The notes: generated by a model not told the origin, from the sequence alone. A DNA stretch of 33,768 nucleotides from Thermoprotei archaeon (GCA_015661745.1 DQVL01000094.1:1-33768); one strand, 5' to 3'. Numbered from the stretch's first letter, positions 24,383 through 33,250 are shown. Numbers and translations: made by a program.

Positions 24383-25711
24383 CTATTTAACTAATTCTAT
24401 ATATTTGTAGGCTTCTGATATGTCTTCAAAACAATACTTGATAGATTTGAATTCTTTCCTAAAAGACTTTACATCTTCTCTAACTTTTTTCGGATCTTCC
24501 TTTTTAATTATTATTTTTTCAAAGAAATCTGCTATAATGTCTGCATATTTATGGTTTATCCCTAACCGAACAATTTCTTGAACACCTATCCTTATTCCCC
24601 CAGGATTTTTAAATGATAACCCTCTTTGAGGGTCATACGGAAGTAAATTTCTATTAACTATTATACCTGCTCTTTCTAGAAGTTTTTCAATATCTCCACC
24701 CAATCCATACTCAAAGACATCTATAAGTAATTGATGGGAATCTGTGAACCCCTTTGCTTCACCAAGGACATTAAATCCTCTACTACTTAATGATTCACCA
24801 AGTTTTTTAGCTGTTCTAACAACTTCCTTAGCATATTCCTTACCAAATGCGATCATCTCAGTTGATGCTATTGCCAAACCTGCCAATGTATGAAGATGAT
24901 GATTACTTACAACACCTGGAAATACAGCCTTTTTAATAGCTTCTGAGTGTTTGTTAAACGATAAAATCGCGCCTCTTTGAGGGCCAAAAAAAGTCTTATG
25001 AGTCGACATTGAAACAACATCTGCACCCTCTTTCAAGGGATTTTGGAATTCTCCGCCTGCTATCAGACCAGCTACATGTGCAGCGTCATAACCAACAATC
25101 GAATCATATGTTTTGAAAAATTCAGAAAGTTCCTTTACTGGATGTTCAAATAATAAAACGCTGCCTCCAAAATAGATTAATTTTGGTATACGATTATCTT
25201 TTTCCAGCTTTTTAACCTTCCTAATAGTTGCGTCAACATCTATATTCATTTCGTTAACATCAAACTCAAAATATTCGATATCCAATCCATGAACAGCACC
25301 TGCTGTACCACCAAACTCTCTTTTCCCCATAGATATGTGACCTCCCTTTGCTATAGATAGACACATCATTACATCTCCACAGGTAGTAAAAGCTGTATAT
25401 ACAGCAAGGTTAGCTGTAACACCACTTATCGGTCTAACATCTACAAACTCTGCTGAAAACAATTTTTTAAAGAGGGATATAGTGATCCCCTCAACCTCAT
25501 CAATGTATCTGCAGCCTGCATATACACGTTCTCCGGGCCAGCCTTCTGCATATCTATGGCCAAAATCGGAAATAATTGCTTGTTTAACAGCCTCACTTAC
25601 AATATTCTCACTGGCAATTAAGGGTAAAGCAGTGCTAAAGAACATGTGGTGAGACTTTATTAACTCGAATATTCTATCTCTAATCTCTAGGGGTGACATT
25701 CGTTCAATCAT
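24383..25711 (-). CDS. glyA: Serine hydroxymethyltransferase
   Basis: This PLP enzyme interconverts serine and glycine with a folate or pterin one-carbon carrier. Present are LIASENIVSEAVKQA (31-45), the GHRYAEGWPGERVYAGC segment, DAAHVAGLIAGG, and the PLP lysine K239 in STHKTFFGPQRG. Length is 442 aa. The first ATG overlaps the gcvH stop by 8 nt; a second ATG at 25702 (MSPLEIRDR) is possible. It is the last gene of a gcvT-gcvH-glyA operon, so the cell couples glycine cleavage to serine/glycine exchange through the shared methylene carrier. Confidence 0.96.
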   Translation of the reverse strand: MIERMSPLEIRDRIFELIKSHHMFFSTALPLIASENIVSEAVKQAIISDFGHRYAEGWPGERVYAGCRYIDEVEGITISLFKKLFSAEFVDVRPISGVTANLAVYTAFTTCGDVMMCLSIAKGGHISMGKREFGGTAGAVHGLDIEYFEFDVNEMNIDVDATIRKVKKLEKDNRIPKLIYFGGSVLLFEHPVKELSEFFKTYDSIVGYDAAHVAGLIAGGEFQNPLKEGADVVSMSTHKTFFGPQRGAILSFNKHSEAIKKAVFPGVVSNHHLHTLAGLAIASTEMIAFGKEYAKEVVRTAKKLGESLSSRGFNVLGEAKGFTDSHQLLIDVFEYGLGGDIEKLLERAGIIVNRNLLPYDPQRGLSFKNPGGIRIGVQEIVRLGINHKYADIIADFFEKIIIKKEDPKKVREDVKSFRKEFKSIKYCFEDISEAYKYIELVK

Positions 25712-26096
25712 TTTTAATCAACTCAGCATATTTTAAGGGATTAAGAAGTCTATCCAGTTCATCTCTATCTCTTATTTTAATTTTGTATATCCACCCCTCG
25801 TTATATGGGTCTTCATTAACAATCTCTGGTTTCTCAATTAAAGATTTATTGACCTCCACGATTTTTCCGGACACAGGACTATATAATTCGGCAACTGTCT
25901 TAACAGACTCTATTTCTCCTATTTTTGCACCCATAGAAACCTCAATATTCTCATCTGGCAACTCAATGAATACTATATCCCCCAATTTATCTTGTGCATA
26001 GTCGGTTATGCCAACAATGCCAATATCTTTATCAACTAAAATCCACTCATGAGAATTTGTGTATAACCTATCTTCAGGTATGTGGTACTTAGTCAC
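25704..26096 (-). CDS. gcvH: Glycine cleavage system H protein
   Basis: GcvH carries the lipoyl arm that shuttles the aminomethyl group between P, T and L proteins. It has the start YHIPEDRLYTNSHEW, GIVGITDYAQDKLGDIVFIELP, and the lipoylation lysine in GEIESVKTVAELYSPVSG (about K66), with the NEDPYNEGWIYKI end. Start is uncertain by a few codons: GGTGA (26107-26103) has proper spacing to the GTG at 26096, while ATG 26102 lies next to it. It has gcvT 31 nt upstream and overlaps glyA. No P- or L-protein gene is in the window. Confidence 0.94.
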   Translation of the reverse strand: MTKYHIPEDRLYTNSHEWILVDKDIGIVGITDYAQDKLGDIVFIELPDENIEVSMGAKIGEIESVKTVAELYSPVSGKIVEVNKSLIEKPEIVNEDPYNEGWIYKIKIRDRDELDRLLNPLKYAELIKND

Positions 26097-26127
26097 GATC
26101 ATCACCTTATATATAAAAATATTTTGA

Positions 26128-27252
26128 TTATCTTATTATACGTCCATATCCATATTTTTTAATATCATAGAGTGGAAACTTCTTTATTACAGCTTTTCTG
26201 AGTTTCCCCCTTATATCTATATTTACTTCTCTATTCTCTGGCTCATTTATCTTTCTTATATCTATATATACCATACCAATTCCTTTTTTTAAGATAGGTG
26301 AATAGCCTCCACTAGTAACATACCCGACTACAGACTCTTCTTTATATATTTTATATCCTCTTCTCGGGATTCCCGGTTCTATCATGACTAATCCATAACG
26401 TTTTTTCCATATTTTATATTTCGAACTTATGAGTGTCTTCTTCCCTATAAAATTAGGTTTATTTAATTTTACGACCCAGTCTAATGATGCTTCATATGGG
26501 TTTATATCCTCATCAATATCATTATCATAGAGAACATACCCCGCTTCAATTCTCAACATATCTCTTGCTCCCAATCCGCAGGCCAAACCCCCTAATTTCT
26601 CCACTTTTCCATATATTTTTCTCCAAATCGAGAAGGCATCCCCCTTATCACAAAAGAAATATATTATTTCAAAACCATCTTCTCCAGTATAACCAGATCT
26701 AGATATAACAGAACTTTTTTCTTCACCTAAAACACCAGACTCAATAAAATGGAATCTTTTTATATCGAAATCTTTATTATAAATTTCTCTGTAAACTTGG
26801 CTACTTCTAGGTCCTTGAACAGCTAACATTATACTATTTCTAGTAACATCCTTTATATTTATGGCATAACCGACTTTATGTCTATTTAACCAATTAACAA
26901 CTTTTAATCTGTTGATCGCATTAACAACTAACAGGAATCTGTATTCATCTAGCATAAAGACAGTAATATCATCTATAATCCCCGCGTTTTCATTTAAAAT
27001 TAATGAGTAATGCATTCTACCAACATAAAGATTGTTTATATCATTAGCAAGTACATAGTTAAGATATTCTTGAACATCTTCTCCCTCGACCAATATCCTA
27101 CCCATATGAGAGACATCAAATATTCCAACATTATTTCTAACCGATAGATGTTCATTAGTTATAGAGGTATAGTAAAGTGGGAGTTGGTATCCGGCAAAAA
27201 GCGTGTACTTAGCTCCCATAGACTCATGAATCTCATGAAGAGGCACTTTCAT
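26128..27252 (-). CDS. gcvT: Glycine cleavage system T protein (aminomethyltransferase)
   Basis: GcvT transfers the methylene group from the lipoyl arm of GcvH to tetrahydrofolate or tetrahydromethanopterin, releasing ammonia. Signatures are MKVPLHEIHESMGAKYTLFAG at the start, VGIFDVSHMGRILVEG, SGYTGEDGFEI, LACGLGARDMLRIEAGY, and the C-terminal GYVTSGGYSPILKKGIGMVYI. Length, 374 aa, is normal. It heads the gcvT-gcvH-glyA series, with gcvH 31 nt downstream. A 57-aa zinc-ribbon gene lies 55 nt upstream on the same strand and may share the transcript. Confidence 0.95.
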   Translation of the reverse strand: MKVPLHEIHESMGAKYTLFAGYQLPLYYTSITNEHLSVRNNVGIFDVSHMGRILVEGEDVQEYLNYVLANDINNLYVGRMHYSLILNENAGIIDDITVFMLDEYRFLLVVNAINRLKVVNWLNRHKVGYAINIKDVTRNSIMLAVQGPRSSQVYREIYNKDFDIKRFHFIESGVLGEEKSSVISRSGYTGEDGFEIIYFFCDKGDAFSIWRKIYGKVEKLGGLACGLGARDMLRIEAGYVLYDNDIDEDINPYEASLDWVVKLNKPNFIGKKTLISSKYKIWKKRYGLVMIEPGIPRRGYKIYKEESVVGYVTSGGYSPILKKGIGMVYIDIRKINEPENREVNIDIRGKLRKAVIKKFPLYDIKKYGYGRIIR

Positions 27253-27307
27253 AATTATGAAATTTTTAGATCATCTATATTTTTGTATTATATTATAGGT
27301 GAATATG

Positions 27308-27481
27308 TTACTGATCTTCATCAATGGGTCTTATAATTATCTTTAAATTTTTACCTATTTCAAGCTTTTTTCCACAATATTTACAGATTTCTAGTGAAGA
27401 TACGAATTTCTCTAAATTTATTATATTATACCCAATATAGAAGATTTCACCACAGTTTTTACAGCGTATGACTATGGGCAT
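27308..27481 (-). CDS. 57-aa zinc-ribbon protein upstream of gcvT
   Basis: This very short gene is easily missed. On the minus strand an ATG at 27481 opens a 57-codon frame starting MPIVIRCKNCGEIFYIGYN and ending in IIIRPIDEDQ with TAA at 27308. Two CxxC knuckles, C7-x2-C10 and C33-x2-C36, form a plausible zinc ribbon. The spacing, basic core and codon use resemble the window's other small zinc proteins. It precedes gcvT in the same direction (55 nt). Function unknown; a DNA-, RNA- or protein-binding accessory is typical of such ribbons. Confidence 0.65.
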   Translation of the reverse strand: MPIVIRCKNCGEIFYIGYNIINLEKFVSSLEICKYCGKKLEIGKNLKIIIRPIDEDQ

Positions 27482-27555
27482 AAAGTTATCAATATAATGT
27501 AATTAGCATTATAAAATTTAAAATTCATTAAGCTGCATCATAATAATTTATTATA

Positions 27556-27891
27556 ATGACTTTATACAACAAAATAGAAAAGATATTGAAATATAGAGTA
27601 AATAGAATGTTATCTAAGGGTCTACTGAAAAAACAGAATTTTGAAAGATTGACTCATTTCCTTATCATAGGCTTTTTTATCGTTTTCATAAGCGGTCTGC
27701 CAAGCCTAACAGATAGAAACGTGTCCTTAACTATTTTGTTTTTTGTAATAAACGTAATTTATGGGACATCGATGTTTATTGTACTAAGAAACATAGAATA
27801 TAAGAGTAGAGATTATTTCTTGATCCTTGTGGGCATCACAGTTGTTATAATAACTTTACTCTTTAACATCTGGATTGGATTCATAAGGTGA
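27556..27891 (+). CDS. Hypothetical membrane protein with three transmembrane helices
   Basis: The 111-residue protein has a basic amphipathic N-terminus (1-30: KIEKILKYRVNRMLSKGLLKK gives positive charge at the cytoplasmic face). Three hydrophobic segments follow (about 33-51, 56-77 and 86-110). No family is recognised. It is transcribed away from the zinc ribbon, with about 75 bp between, and its 3' end overlaps the convergent unknown gene by 36 nt. The membrane topology is clear; role is unknown. Confidence 0.6.
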   Translation: MTLYNKIEKILKYRVNRMLSKGLLKKQNFERLTHFLIIGFFIVFISGLPSLTDRNVSLTILFFVINVIYGTSMFIVLRNIEYKSRDYFLILVGITVVIITLLFNIWIGFIR

Positions 27892-28389
27892 GACTTTGAA
27901 AAATGGGGGATTACTACCCGCATTAAAGATATAGTAATCATTTATAACTGGTAATAATTTTAGTATATCCATACTTTTTTCAATAAGATCAATATCATCA
28001 ATATAATACAGAACTATTACATCGAGGTTTTTATCTACTTCAGTATCTTTAAGAAGACTGAGAAAGAATATATAGTCATAATCAAGACCCCTCCCTGGTA
28101 TAGCATCCGGACAATCAGTTACAAATAAGAATGTATCTCTATATTTATCCATTGCCTTAATATCGAGAATAAAGTGAATAATATCATCCGGATCAATCGG
28201 TTTAAATATTTCTAAAGACTGACAGTAGTTAGAGAGAAAGCTCAATTCTTCTATAATACTTTCCGGAGTAACAACACTAAAAACATCTAATATTATGATT
28301 TTATTTTTCTTTTGATTACTCGAGTACTGAAGAAAAGAAGTTAATATTTTTAGTGGTTCAACATGAGTATTTATAAATATAATATCCAT
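27856..28389 (-). CDS. Unknown protein in operon with the XPD-like helicase
   Basis: This 177-residue protein is not recognised. It alternates beta strands and helices: strand DIIFINTHV (2-10), strand KIIILDVF, strand TFLFVTDCPDAI (Walker B-like hydrophobic run ending in Asp), strand DVIVLYYI, and a C-terminal YYIFNAGSNPPFFKV hairpin. The order resembles a RecA-type core without a P-loop, so a degenerate RecA-fold partner is possible but speculative. It starts 14 nt after the helicase stop on the same strand, so both are made together. It overlaps the convergent membrane-protein gene at its 3' end. Confidence 0.65.
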   Translation of the reverse strand: MDIIFINTHVEPLKILTSFLQYSSNQKKNKIIILDVFSVVTPESIIEELSFLSNYCQSLEIFKPIDPDDIIHFILDIKAMDKYRDTFLFVTDCPDAIPGRGLDYDYIFFLSLLKDTEVDKNLDVIVLYYIDDIDLIEKSMDILKLLPVINDYYIFNAGSNPPFFKVSPYESNPDVKE

Positions 28390-28403
28390 TTTACACCATC
28401 AAG

Positions 28404-30203
28404 TTATATAGATTCAACAATTGATATTTTACTATTCTTTATCAATTTCCTAAACCATACTGGAGTAACTGGACTGTTTAAGTACTTCAAAATCCTTTTC
28501 TCTAATATATATAGATTCAACTCAGCTCTTCGACTAATAATCCTCCCTATAGACTGAACAAAATAGATCATTGCGGGTAAGATATATCCGTATATAAATA
28601 ATTCATTTGATTTGATACCAAAAAATTCTGATAATAGTGAGTCTTTTAATGGATCGGTAGGCTGTATAGAGAGGCCGTAGATCACTACATTAAAAGCCTT
28701 GTTTGTAGTTCTGAATATATTTATACCCTCTGAATAACGTCCCCGTTGGTTCATAACAAGTATGCTTGGTTTTTCTTCATTCAAGAAGTTTTCGATGTCA
28801 CTTGGATTAGAATCTATAAAAATTCCTATATCTGATAAATCCCCTGTCAACAAACTTTCCTTAATTAAAGAATACATAACCTCTTTAATATCCAATGATG
28901 GAACAAAAAGTATAGTTGAAATACCTGTTTTTCTGGTAATTTTTATCGAAAAATCTGATATAAAATAAAAAGAATCTGGTGTCCGATTTACATATCGGCT
29001 TGTAACATACCTACTGACGTATATATTGATTTTAGCGGATGATAATGAGTTATATAAATATGGTTCTGAATATTTTCTGAATTTTTTCTTTATTCCAAGA
29101 CTCTTCAATACACGGCTAAAGAATTTGTAGGGAGATAGAGTTGCTGACGCAATAATAGTTGAATATGATGAATTTAAAAAATTCCTAAAAAATGTAAACT
29201 TTGGTAACAGATAAATTTTTATATATTCATCTTCATCAACTACGTGAAAAATAGAATCTAGATCCAGGTTAACTAATTTAACAACAGTATTTTTCTCTGG
29301 ATTATCAGATTCTGATCCACTATTTAAGGATATATCGTTTATAATTAAAGAGTCGACATAGTGTTCAATAAATTTCTCCTTCATCTTTTTTAAAAGTAAA
29401 ATAATATATTCCTTACTTAGGTTACTATCAACACCAATTCCATTTTTAAAAACATTTTCAGATAGAAGGGTTCTATCTATTTCTAACACTCTTGAAAGTC
29501 TAATTAGAGCTTCTTTATCAAACCTGATCAAGTTTGATTCTATGAAATGGTCAACTAGGTTATGACCCTCATCGATAAAAACACAGTACTTAAATATATT
29601 ATCTTTTCTAGGTAGCAATCCATTTAACAGATAATGATATGTTGATAAAATGATTTCCGACTCTTGCCCTATTCTTCTAAGGCTATAATATGGACAAATG
29701 CCATTATCTATAAAAAACTCAATAATATCCTCTACGCGCGATTTATCTGTTTGAGAAAAAATCTTTTCCAACCTTATGGCACCCTTATTATTTAACATCT
29801 TCCTATAATCGGGACAACGAATACCGTTTCCTAAATATTTGCAGAATAAGTAACTAATTTCATTATTATATATATCTCCATAAGGACATGCAAGATCCTT
29901 ACCAACTAAAACTGATATCTTTGGATAAATATCTAACGAAAAAGCAATTCTTACAAGTCTCTCCAAGTATTCATTTATTTGAGTATAAGTCCTACAAAAT
30001 ATGTAGGACCTAAGACTAGCTGTTATAGGGTATAAAAAGGCTAATATGGATATTAGCAACGATTTTCCTGATCCGGTCGGCCACTCAATAAAGTGAATTC
30101 CTGGTTTACCCATCATATAAAAATACTTTAAAACTAAATCATTATCCACACCATATTGTTTTGACAACTTATAAGTATACTTATTAACGGCTCCACTTAT
30201 CAT
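28404..30203 (-). CDS. XPD/Rad3-like superfamily 2 helicase with four-cysteine iron-sulfur domain
   Basis: A 599-residue helicase with Walker A WPTGSGKS (41-48), Walker B/DExH box DEGH (211-214, usually DEAH), and a four-cysteine domain between them (C106, C121, C130, C170), the position of the XPD 4Fe-4S cluster. Motif V/VI region includes RGRYSEGINI and QSIGRIISRR. Family members unwind DNA 5'-3'. It diverges from standard XPD in several ways. The N-terminal Q-motif-like RxxQ is not evident before Walker A, DEAH reads DEGH, and the motif VI arginine pattern GRxIR reads GRIIS. It may be a paralogue rather than the main repair XPD. It is in tandem with the 27856 gene and divergent from Hef. 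Confidence 0.83.
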   Translation of the reverse strand: MISGAVNKYTYKLSKQYGVDNDLVLKYFYMMGKPGIHFIEWPTGSGKSLLISILAFLYPITASLRSYIFCRTYTQINEYLERLVRIAFSLDIYPKISVLVGKDLACPYGDIYNNEISYLFCKYLGNGIRCPDYRKMLNNKGAIRLEKIFSQTDKSRVEDIIEFFIDNGICPYYSLRRIGQESEIILSTYHYLLNGLLPRKDNIFKYCVFIDEGHNLVDHFIESNLIRFDKEALIRLSRVLEIDRTLLSENVFKNGIGVDSNLSKEYIILLLKKMKEKFIEHYVDSLIINDISLNSGSESDNPEKNTVVKLVNLDLDSIFHVVDEDEYIKIYLLPKFTFFRNFLNSSYSTIIASATLSPYKFFSRVLKSLGIKKKFRKYSEPYLYNSLSSAKINIYVSRYVTSRYVNRTPDSFYFISDFSIKITRKTGISTILFVPSLDIKEVMYSLIKESLLTGDLSDIGIFIDSNPSDIENFLNEEKPSILVMNQRGRYSEGINIFRTTNKAFNVVIYGLSIQPTDPLKDSLLSEFFGIKSNELFIYGYILPAMIYFVQSIGRIISRRAELNLYILEKRILKYLNSPVTPVWFRKLIKNSKISIVESI

Positions 30204-30320
30204 TCCATATATCTATAGTTAAAAAATATAATAACGGATGATTATCCAGTGAAAGTATTATATACGGGAACGATGAATCATTATATTCTTAAGAATATGT
30301 TAATATTTCTTTAAAGTAGA

Positions 30321-32564
30321 ATGAAATATTTTGAACATGCATTATTAAAAGAGAACAGTATAGAATATAGAGAATATCAAGATAAGATTTCGGAAAAGGT
30401 ATTAAAACACAACACACTTGTGGTTCTTCCTACTGGTACTGGTAAAACTATAATTGCGTTGCTTACATCAGTTAAATGGTTGGGGAAAAATATGGATGCA
30501 AAAATATATTTTTTGGCACCTACCAGACCACTAGTAAATCAACATTTCAACTTATTCAGAAAATATTTAAGACAGGATACTTTATCATTGGCTGTATTGA
30601 CAGGTGTAAACAAACCAAATTCGAGACAGTTATTATGGAAAAATAGAATAATTTTTGCAACTCCTCAGCTTATGTATAATGATTTAGTTAGAGAATATGT
30701 AAATGTAAAAAGCAACGATTTAATAATTTTGGATGAAGCTCACCGTGCAGTTGGGGAGCATTCTTATGTAAAGATAATCAAATTACTAGATACACGGAAC
30801 ATACACCCAAGAATATTAGCATTGACAGCATCACCAGGTGGAACAGATAAAACTTTAACAATAATGAAAAATTTAAAATTAAAAAATATTGAGATACATA
30901 CACATGAAGACCCCATAATATCTAGATATTTTCATGGATATACGGTATCTCCAATTTTTGTAACTATTGACCCTGTTCATAAACATATGATAAAATTGTT
31001 ACTGTCTACATTAGATAATTATATTGACCGTATAAACTCTATTATACAAAAATTTGGATATAAGATATCCAAAAGTAGACTGTCGTATACATACTTAAAG
31101 GGGATGAAGGATGAGATCATAGAAACACATTATTCTGTAGTTAAAGACAATGAACTGAAAATAATTAAGAAGCTATTCTATGAAATAATATATCTGGAAA
31201 GGATTTTAACATATCTCGAAACATACACATATAAAACAGCTAAAAAACTTTTAGATGAAATCTTTGGGTCAGACACGAAAATAAAACGAAGGGGGTTATC
31301 TCTTTATTATAACAGAGAACTAAGAGAAGTATACCATCTACTTTCAAGGGCCCTTGATAAGAAGGTTTTTAATAAGAAAACAGAGAAGCTTTTGGAAATA
31401 ATTAAAAAACGAGATTTCACTAAAGCATTGATATTTACAAGTTTAAAGGATAATGCTGTTGAACTATATGAAATAATAAAAGGTAGAGATCACAAAGTGG
31501 GGATATTAATTGGCCAGACAAGGGGTAAAGGAGTAATCGGAATGAAACAAGTTCAACAGTTAAAAACTTTAGATGATTTTAATAAAGGAGTTACTCGTAT
31601 TTTAATAGCTACTCATGTTGGAGAAGAGGGATTAGATATTTCTGAGGTTGACTTAGTTATATTTTTTGATAATCCTATAAGCGCAATTAGAAGAATACAG
31701 AGAATGGGGAGGACAGGTAGAAGAAAAAAAGGTAGAGTTTTATTTCTAATAAATAAAGATACTAGAGAAGAGGTAAAATATTATGTAAGTACAAAGAAAT
31801 ACAAGAAGCTTATATCGGAATTAAAGGAGCTTAAGAACATATTAGAAGAAGAATCTAGTAAAAAATCATTGGAAGACTACATATCTGTTAATATTGGCTT
31901 CGAAAATAGGGATTTTGGAGAGGGATATATAGTATACATAGATGCCCGGGAAAAATCCTCAATTATAAATATTCTGAGTACAAGGGGCATTCCAGTAAAA
32001 ATTGAAAATTTAGATGTAGGCGATTTTATAGTAGGTGACTACATAATAGAAAGAAAGACGGTACATGACCTAGCTAAGTCTATATTCGATGGCAGAATAT
32101 TTTCTCAGTTAAAGTCACTCTCTAACATAGGAAAGGGGAAATTGATCTTTTTAATAGAAGGGAAAAAAATTGATTTCTTAAAATATTCAACGTTAAAAGC
32201 ATTTCTAGGTGTAGTTTACACAATCATTTTTGACTTCAATATTCCTATCTACTTCTCTGAAAATGAAGAAGAGACAGCAGAATTAATTAGTTATCTCTAT
32301 TTTAAATCCGTTGAAAGAAAAAAGAAAACTGAGAGAGTAAGATATGAAAAGAAACCCAGGGATATCCATGAAATTCAAAAACATGTTTTATCTGGCATCC
32401 CCGGAATAGATAATAAACTAGCAGAAAGATTACTAGAAAGGTTTGGAAGTCTAAAAAACATCGCTAACGCTACACCAACTAGATTAATGGAAGTAAAAGG
32501 TGTAGGAAACGAACTAGCGATGAGGATATATAAGGTATTTAACTATATTGAAAAGAAATCATAG
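30321..32564 (+). CDS. hef: Hef: DEAH helicase fused to XPF-family nuclease
   Basis: Hef processes stalled replication forks and is related to eukaryotic FANCM/XPF. The chain, 747 aa, holds an SF2 helicase (Walker A LPTGTGKT 36-43, DEAH 138-141, LTASPGG, and QRMGRTGR-type motif VI). The XPF nuclease starts near residue 536 with GDYIIERKTVHD (ERK 577-579). Tandem helix-hairpin-helix motifs follow (about 689-747, GIPGIDNKLAERLL and VKGVGNELAMRIY). All catalytic motifs are intact. The full-length fusion is typical of Euryarchaeota, while classical Crenarchaeota have only a short XPF. It is divergent from the XPD-like operon across 118 bp. Confidence 0.96.
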   Translation: MKYFEHALLKENSIEYREYQDKISEKVLKHNTLVVLPTGTGKTIIALLTSVKWLGKNMDAKIYFLAPTRPLVNQHFNLFRKYLRQDTLSLAVLTGVNKPNSRQLLWKNRIIFATPQLMYNDLVREYVNVKSNDLIILDEAHRAVGEHSYVKIIKLLDTRNIHPRILALTASPGGTDKTLTIMKNLKLKNIEIHTHEDPIISRYFHGYTVSPIFVTIDPVHKHMIKLLLSTLDNYIDRINSIIQKFGYKISKSRLSYTYLKGMKDEIIETHYSVVKDNELKIIKKLFYEIIYLERILTYLETYTYKTAKKLLDEIFGSDTKIKRRGLSLYYNRELREVYHLLSRALDKKVFNKKTEKLLEIIKKRDFTKALIFTSLKDNAVELYEIIKGRDHKVGILIGQTRGKGVIGMKQVQQLKTLDDFNKGVTRILIATHVGEEGLDISEVDLVIFFDNPISAIRRIQRMGRTGRRKKGRVLFLINKDTREEVKYYVSTKKYKKLISELKELKNILEEESSKKSLEDYISVNIGFENRDFGEGYIVYIDAREKSSIINILSTRGIPVKIENLDVGDFIVGDYIIERKTVHDLAKSIFDGRIFSQLKSLSNIGKGKLIFLIEGKKIDFLKYSTLKAFLGVVYTIIFDFNIPIYFSENEEETAELISYLYFKSVERKKKTERVRYEKKPRDIHEIQKHVLSGIPGIDNKLAERLLERFGSLKNIANATPTRLMEVKGVGNELAMRIYKVFNYIEKKS

Positions 32565-32888
32565 CTATAAGTCTTTCAACTCTTTTAAAAGCTTTATATA
32601 AATCTCAATACTCCTAACTATCTCTTCATCCAATACATCTTTGTCTTTTATCATCAAACTTAATGACCTTATCACTTTTTCTCTCAATTCATTTTTAATA
32701 TTTTCTTCTAAAAACTTTAGATATTCCTTTATATCCTCCGCTATTTTAATTTCTCTATTACATATTCCACAAAAATATTTTGTACCTTTTTTCAAAAGAG
32801 GTGTAAGACAAATAGGACATTCTATATCTGTAAGAGACCAACCTTGTTTAATATAACCACTCAATATAGATTCTTCTTTACTAGTCAT
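32565..32888 (-). CDS. Zinc-binding protein of the Sjogren autoantigen p27 (COG1645) type
   Basis: The 107-residue protein carries an N-terminal GW motif (SGYIKQGWSLTD) followed by CPICLTPL and CGICNREI, a four-cysteine ribbon. A long helical C-terminus (about 50-107) follows. This matches the small archaeal homologues of the human p27/SSSCA1 protein, whose role is unknown. It ends immediately after the convergent hef gene, with no gap, and is divergent from UPF0147. Confidence 0.82.
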   Translation of the reverse strand: MTSKEESILSGYIKQGWSLTDIECPICLTPLLKKGTKYFCGICNREIKIAEDIKEYLKFLEENIKNELREKVIRSLSLMIKDKDVLDEEIVRSIEIYIKLLKELKDL

Positions 32889-32956
32889 CTCCTACCCAGT
32901 AAAATAAATAAATGATTAGAGAACATTAAAACTATATGGAATTTTTAATTCCTATA

Positions 32957-32964
32957 GGAGGTGA
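32957..32964 (+). promoter_or_regulatory. Strong Shine-Dalgarno of UPF0147 gene
   Basis: GGAGGTGA is a full anti-Shine-Dalgarno match, 7 nt before ATG 32972. It sets the start of the following gene and excludes the upstream ATG at 32936. Confidence 0.85.
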
Positions 32965-32971
32965 CTTTCAA

Positions 32972-33250
32972 ATGCCAAGAAAAATGAGTAAAGAAGAGAT
33001 AACTGAGAAATTTGAAAATGCTAAAGAAATTCTTGAAAAAATAGTGAATAACAGACAGATTCCACGTAATATAAGAAGACTAGCTGAAGAAACCATAAAT
33101 TTATTGGATGATCAATCCTTATCACCTGCTGCGAGGGCAGCCAGCGCTATACAAAACATTGAAAATATGGCATATGATCCAAACATGCCTATATTCGCTA
33201 GAATGTGGGTATGGCGATGTGTTGCAATTCTTGAACCAATACGCGACTAA
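32972..33250 (+). CDS. UPF0147 family protein
   Basis: A 92-residue helical protein with MPRKMSKEEITEKFENAKEI, QIPRNIRRLAEETINLLDD, SPAARAASAIQNIENMAYDP and the C-terminal MPIFARMWVWRCVAILEPI. This pattern defines the small archaeal UPF0147 family, of unknown function but broad conservation. The start at 32972 is fixed by GGAGGTGA at 32957-32964; the frame open from 32936 has no such site and would encode the Shine-Dalgarno itself. It is followed by tRNA-Leu and tRNA-Ser on the same strand. Confidence 0.93.
   Translation: MPRKMSKEEITEKFENAKEILEKIVNNRQIPRNIRRLAEETINLLDDQSLSPAARAASAIQNIENMAYDPNMPIFARMWVWRCVAILEPIRD

Noticed and set aside
30204..30320. Possible C/D box RNA in the XPD/Hef divergent interval (GGATGAT, CGATGAA strings)
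   Set aside because: C-box matches are imperfect and D boxes are missing; the interval is better explained as two promoters.
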